NCBI GenBank assembly: GCA_947474595.1
Contig: CANJIV010000006.1
Coordinates: 1 to 64,000, forward strand
Reading direction: 5' to 3'
Length of the DNA stretch: 64,000 nt
From: Solirubrobacterales bacterium
GTDB lineage: Bacteria > Actinomycetota > Thermoleophilia > Solirubrobacterales > Solirubrobacteraceae
Position 1 is the first letter of the stretch; the number at the start of each line of letters is the position of its first letter. Below are positions 60,891 to 64,000 of the stretch, one piece after another. Both the position numbers and the translations under genes were made by a program. The notes under the pieces are model-generated. The model saw only the letters and a list, made by a program, of their open reading frames with translations, was not told the origin of the DNA and made no database searches.

Positions 60891-61613
60891 GGCGATCTCG
60901 CCGTCAGGGCGCCGGCCAGAGCCAGTGCTCAGCAGTCGCGGCAGTAGGTCGAGATTTGGCAGTAGCAGTGCGACCGATAAGAAGGGCAAGGCAGCTACTC
61001 CTCGGCCGGTCGCCACCGCCAAGATCAAGGCTGCTGGCAGAGCCAGCAGGAGCGCGACTGTGGTGCTGCGGCGCCTGAGTCCATAGCGCCATGCACAGCC
61101 AGCGAAGAAGGCGCAGAAGATGATGTCGGAGATCCCTAGCGCTCCGACGCGGCCACCGCCGAACGCGGGGATGGTGAAGGTGAGGAAGTCGCTGACCCCT
61201 GACTCGTCCCTCATCAGTGCCGCCGATGGCCCACTCAATACGCTGAAGATGTCGATGGCCGAGATAAGCAGTGGGACGGCAATCACCACCGCAGGAGTGC
61301 TCAGCACGCGCACGAGCAAGAAGCCCACTGAGCTAGCCAACAGTGCCTTGGTGATGTCGGCTCCAGCGTCGGCTCCAACTTCGGTTAGGCCGGCGCCAAG
61401 CATCCCCCCACCCAGCGCCAGCAGGATCAGCGCTGCGGTCGCGTTACGCAAAGGGATTAGGACCAGCGCGCACCCCGTCAACAGGATCAGCGCTGGGATC
61501 CCGGCGGCTAACGTGGCGACGTCGGCCTTGGCGATCTCGGGTAGCGCCGGTACGACGAGCAACCACAGCAGCGTTGCGCCGTAGACCACCCCGAGCTGCC
61601 TGGGCACTGTCAT
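60876..61613 (-). CDS. polytopic membrane protein of unknown function
   Basis: A 245-aa protein composed almost entirely of about eight hydrophobic helices, with short loops and a charged end (GRRPDGEIASVGD). The motif GALGISDIIFCAFFAGCAWRYG near residue 165 resembles prepilin-peptidase or presenilin-like membrane protein loops (LGxxD), but the second catalytic Asp is not evident, so no assignment is made. The start at 61613 (MTVPRQLG) is preferred because TAAGAT lies seven bases upstream; a longer frame to 61667 would overlap the UDG-like gene. The downstream end overlaps the oxidoreductase gene. Confidence 0.66.
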   Translation of the reverse strand: MTVPRQLGVVYGATLLWLLVVPALPEIAKADVATLAAGIPALILLTGCALVLIPLRNATAALILLALGGGMLGAGLTEVGADAGADITKALLASSVGFLLVRVLSTPAVVIAVPLLISAIDIFSVLSGPSAALMRDESGVSDFLTFTIPAFGGGRVGALGISDIIFCAFFAGCAWRYGLRRRSTTVALLLALPAALILAVATGRGVAALPFLSVALLLPNLDLLPRLLSTGSGRRPDGEIASVGD

Positions 61614-61620
61614 CTCTGTG

Positions 61621-61626
61621 ATCTTA
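61621..61626 (-). promoter_or_regulatory. TANNNT -10 element, leaderless type, for the membrane protein at 60876
   Basis: TAAGAT on the minus strand, 7 nt before the ATG at 61613. It lies just beyond the end of the UDG-like gene and decides the start choice. Confidence 0.55.
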
Positions 61627-61639
61627 GGTCCGCGAACGG

Positions 61640-62245
61640 CTAATAGGGAGGCAGGTCGGCATACCACTGGCCGAGCACGCGGAAGGCAGCCCAGAACGCC
61701 CGCTTACTTACCTCATCGTCGAGCGCCTCATCAATGTTGGGGACGTAGAGCACCTCAATTGATGGCGTTAAGCGCTGGACCTCTCCGATTATGGAGTCGA
61801 CGTGGTGTGCGAGTGGGATGTCGAGATCGTTGAGAACTTCAAGCGCGTCCTCGCCCATCACGACGATGATCTTGGGGCTAACAATCGCCAACTCCTCGAT
61901 CACTCTGGCGATGCAGGCGGGGTCGACGTGGGTGGGGTCGGCGAGAGGACATTTGGCGCAGAGCGTGCCGTAGACAGCCAGCGGATCTATCCCGAGCCGC
62001 TTAAAGGACTTCATCAGAGCCGAGCCAGCGCGACCGTAGAAGGCGACTCCTTCCTCGACCTCTGAGACGCGCGGAGCGAACTTCAGCAAGAAGACATCCG
62101 CCTGCGGGTGGCCGGAGCCAAGCACTGGCATTAGGCTGCCGCGAGCGCAGTGATCGCACTCCTGGATCTCGCGCGTCAGCGTGTTAAGTTCGCGGATCGC
62201 GCGTTCGAGGTACTTCTCGCGGATCTCGTCGTCAGTAGTTGGCAT
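61640..62245 (-). CDS. uracil-DNA glycosylase superfamily protein with altered motifs
   Basis: A 201-aa protein of the family 4/5-like UDG fold. Four cysteines in cluster-like positions remain (CDHC near residue 30, LCAKCP near 96, and DPACIARV near 109), along with the FYGRAGSALMKSFKRLGI helix near 70 and KIIVVMGEDALEVLND near 125. The usual GEAPG motif reads LKFAPRVSEVEEG, and the late HPS motif region reads LYVPNIDEAL, so the canonical catalytic and leucine-wedge elements are missing. It may bind an Fe-S cluster and nucleic acid without glycosylase activity, or act on another lesion. Confidence 0.75.
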   Translation of the reverse strand: MPTTDDEIREKYLERAIRELNTLTREIQECDHCARGSLMPVLGSGHPQADVFLLKFAPRVSEVEEGVAFYGRAGSALMKSFKRLGIDPLAVYGTLCAKCPLADPTHVDPACIARVIEELAIVSPKIIVVMGEDALEVLNDLDIPLAHHVDSIIGEVQRLTPSIEVLYVPNIDEALDDEVSKRAFWAAFRVLGQWYADLPPY

Positions 62246-62290
62246 CGCAGACTAAGTTTGACGTTGGCGCCCGCTCTCCCTGCTGCTGCA

Positions 62291-64000
62291 TCAGCTTTTG
62301 CGTGCTGCCTTGCGGACCCTGCGCTCACGCCGCGCTTTGCGCGCCCCTGCCGGGGTCGCCTTGGTCTCTATGAACTTCAATGCCTGAACAAAAAGCAGGC
62401 TCGTCGGGCGCCGGATGATGTCGGCTTCGCGCAGGGATTCAAGGAACTCTTGCGGACCGTCAAAGTCACGCATGCGGATCCGTACCGAGCCTAGGCCTTG
62501 TGCGACATGTGAGTCTGATCCCGCGCCAGCGACGATGCGGTACTTGGCAGCGAAGCGAACGGCCTCGTCGTTAAATGGCTTAAAGGCGATCCGGGGATTG
62601 AAGATTTCAATCGCATCGATGTCGTCGAGGACGGCCAAGAGATGCTCGTAGTCAGGGACCGAATGCATCCGATCAAATGGATGGGGGACGTAGACCAATC
62701 CACCCTGACGTTTGATCTCGGCGATCGTCTCTTCGAGCGTCATGCCGCGTTCGATTTTCTCGGTCAAGAACAGCCCAATAACTTCTCCTTGGCTGGCGGT
62801 CTTGACCTCTTCGGCGACGATGACCTTAATTCCGTCGGCTTTTTGGAGAGCGTCTAGGGCACCGGAGATCTCGTTGTGGTCGGTGATCGCGATCGCGCCT
62901 AGCCCTTGGGCCTTGGCAGTTCCAAGCAAGACCTCGACCGGAGTGGCGCAGTCCTTGGAGTGGTCGGTGTGCATGTGGAGGTCGACGTCGATCAGCGGGC
63001 GATCAGCAAGTCGCTTGCGGATCTCCGGATTGCCGTGAGTGGAGTGGCGGCGCGCGGCGAGCTGGCTGTAGAGAACCTCGAACTCGGCGCCGACCGCCTC
63101 CCACGATGGAGTTGTATTGCTAGCGCCGACCGCTGCGGCCATCTGTCGAAGCAGTTGCGGGTCCGACAGCAGCCGTTGGATTTGGGCAGTCAGAATCTCT
63201 ACGTCGCCGATCTCAAAGAGCAGGCCGAGGTCGTCGCGGGCCAAGATCTCTTCATAGACCGCAACTCTGGCAACGACCGGTACAGCACCCGCTGCGATCG
63301 CACGCAAGAGAAGGCCTGGCGAGGCACCAACGCCTGAGGAGGCACAGACGACGATGTCTGCGCTGGCGAGCACTTCAGCCTCACTCGCCTCGTGGGGGCC
63401 GCTAAAGGTGACACGCTCGCGTAGCTCCCGCCGCAAGGCCGGGGTTGTGGCAAACCCGGCTGGAGACCAGACGGTGACATCCCAACCGCTGTCTGGAAGC
63501 CGTCTTACCGAACGCATGAAAAGGCGCAGCGCGGCTCGCTCTTCTCCAACTACAAAGACCACTCGCGGGCGCCCCGGCACTCGAGTTGATCCCAGGCCAG
63601 CCGGTACTCCTGGGCCGATCACCCGATAGTCAGCAGGAAAGAACTTCGTCATTAGGTCGCGGGTGGCCTCGAAGCTAGCCGTCCGAGCGTCAAGGCGACC
63701 GAACACGAGCTCGACCACTTTGCGTCCTATCTGAGTAGAGAGGATCCGTTCGGTCGAGGCGTGGAATGAGCCAACATTGAGCGCACGGGAGTGGCGCAGG
63801 GCAGCACTCGACGTGCTCGGGGCAAACGGCTCGTGGACGTGAACGAAGTCCAGTGGCAGGAGCGTCAAGGCCTCTTCAATCGTGCGCGCTACGTCAACTG
63901 GTAGGCCACGCGGGCGACGGCGAGTGCCGCTGGGCAGCGGCAGCATCTCGCCAACTCCGAGCACGAGCGGCTCGCCTTGGGCGCGAGCGAGCAGCGCCGC
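62291..64000 (-). CDS. glycosyltransferase-PHP phosphoesterase fusion, 5' end beyond the window
   Basis: At least 569 codons; the frame stays open to the window end (AALLARAQGEPL... upstream of the first GTG), so the N-terminus is missing. The first part is a GT4-like glycosyltransferase (VHVHEPFAPSTSSAALRHS and later LASADIVVCASSGVGASPGLLLRAIAAG-like donor-site sequence). The second part (about the last 250 residues) is a complete PHP domain with DLHMHTDHS, ITDHNE, VPHPFDR and GSDSHVA, all metal ligands present. A strongly basic tail rich in Arg/Lys ends the protein. A retaining glycosyltransferase joined to a metal phosphoesterase suggests linked sugar transfer and phosphate-ester hydrolysis, or a regulatory phosphatase. 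Confidence 0.87.
   Translation of the reverse strand, partial: AALLARAQGEPLVLGVGEMLPLPSGTRRRPRGLPVDVARTIEEALTLLPLDFVHVHEPFAPSTSSAALRHSRALNVGSFHASTERILSTQIGRKVVELVFGRLDARTASFEATRDLMTKFFPADYRVIGPGVPAGLGSTRVPGRPRVVFVVGEERAALRLFMRSVRRLPDSGWDVTVWSPAGFATTPALRRELRERVTFSGPHEASEAEVLASADIVVCASSGVGASPGLLLRAIAAGAVPVVARVAVYEEILARDDLGLLFEIGDVEILTAQIQRLLSDPQLLRQMAAAVGASNTTPSWEAVGAEFEVLYSQLAARRHSTHGNPEIRKRLADRPLIDVDLHMHTDHSKDCATPVEVLLGTAKAQGLGAIAITDHNEISGALDALQKADGIKVIVAEEVKTASQGEVIGLFLTEKIERGMTLEETIAEIKRQGGLVYVPHPFDRMHSVPDYEHLLAVLDDIDAIEIFNPRIAFKPFNDEAVRFAAKYRIVAGAGSDSHVAQGLGSVRIRMRDFDGPQEFLESLREADIIRRPTSLLFVQALKFIETKATPAGARKARRERRVRKAARKS

Noticed and set aside
60876-61613. prepilin peptidase or presenilin-like protease
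   Set aside because: One LGxxD-like loop is present, but I could not find a second catalytic aspartate motif.
61614-61667. longer N-terminus for the membrane protein at 60876
   Set aside because: It would overlap the UDG-like gene and place the TAAGAT promoter inside the coding region; the shorter start gives a normal membrane-protein beginning.

Overview
The window reads as a chromosomal segment of a high-GC Gram-positive bacterium of the phylum Actinomycetota. The best fit is a Thermoleophilia/Solirubrobacterales-type lineage. This rests on the kinase-FHA-PP2C-ftsW-pbpA-pknB division cluster with a D-Ala-D-Ala ligase attached, a LytR_C-domain protein beside a histidine phosphatase, frequent GTG/TTG starts, and an ApbE/heme-membrane-protein module next to a two-component system. 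The placement is an inference from gene content; no rRNA is present. The window is coding-dense (about 65 genes). I found no insertion sequence, prophage or CRISPR array.

Layout. 1-378: gene-free and rich in inverted repeats, including a perfect 22-bp palindrome. 379-2948 (minus): a membrane-anchored CARDB-like protein, a DUF4446 protein and prephenate dehydratase. 3051-13042 (plus): a polytopic-membrane Ser/Thr kinase, two FHA proteins, a PP2C phosphatase, FtsW/RodA, PbpA, a PASTA kinase and Ddl, together a cell-wall growth and division control operon. 13057-17159 (minus): a third Ser/Thr kinase with a discoidin-like outer domain, PurM, UppP and a DedA protein. 17219-32369 (mostly plus): a surface-glycan locus with aminotransferase, DUF354 protein, membrane-bound nucleotide-sugar dehydratase, LytR_C protein, phosphatase, a large secreted-type protein, O-antigen ligase/polymerase, flippase, glycosyltransferases and an initiating sugar transferase. 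One glycosyltransferase is on the opposite strand.

32372-41109: hydrolase, SDR, RfbC-like epimerase, tRNA-Ala(CGC), a small acidic protein, RNase D, a membrane protein, an acyltransferase, and a DUF4395/thioredoxin pair. 41114-44734 (minus): LipA, LipB, a short E2 acyltransferase and two small genes. 44831-48833: thiamine genes, with thiE leftward and thiO-thiS-thiG rightward behind a TPP riboswitch. 48839-54195: a secreted low-complexity protein, a histidine kinase/response regulator pair, and a divergent operon of two anchored low-complexity proteins, ApbE and a heme-type membrane protein, which I read as an extracytoplasmic electron-transfer module. 54221-64000: ornithine carbamoyltransferase, a PKD-domain secreted protein, an M3/M32-like metallopeptidase, an RNA uracil methyltransferase, a quinone oxidoreductase, a membrane protein, a UDG-fold protein and a glycosyltransferase-PHP fusion cut by the window end.

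The most striking non-gene signal is promoter architecture. Seventeen start codons at heads of transcription units have a TANNNT hexamer 6-9 nt upstream and usually no Shine-Dalgarno sequence, which points to widespread leaderless transcription. In one case a 12-bp palindrome supplies mirror-image hexamers for two divergent genes.
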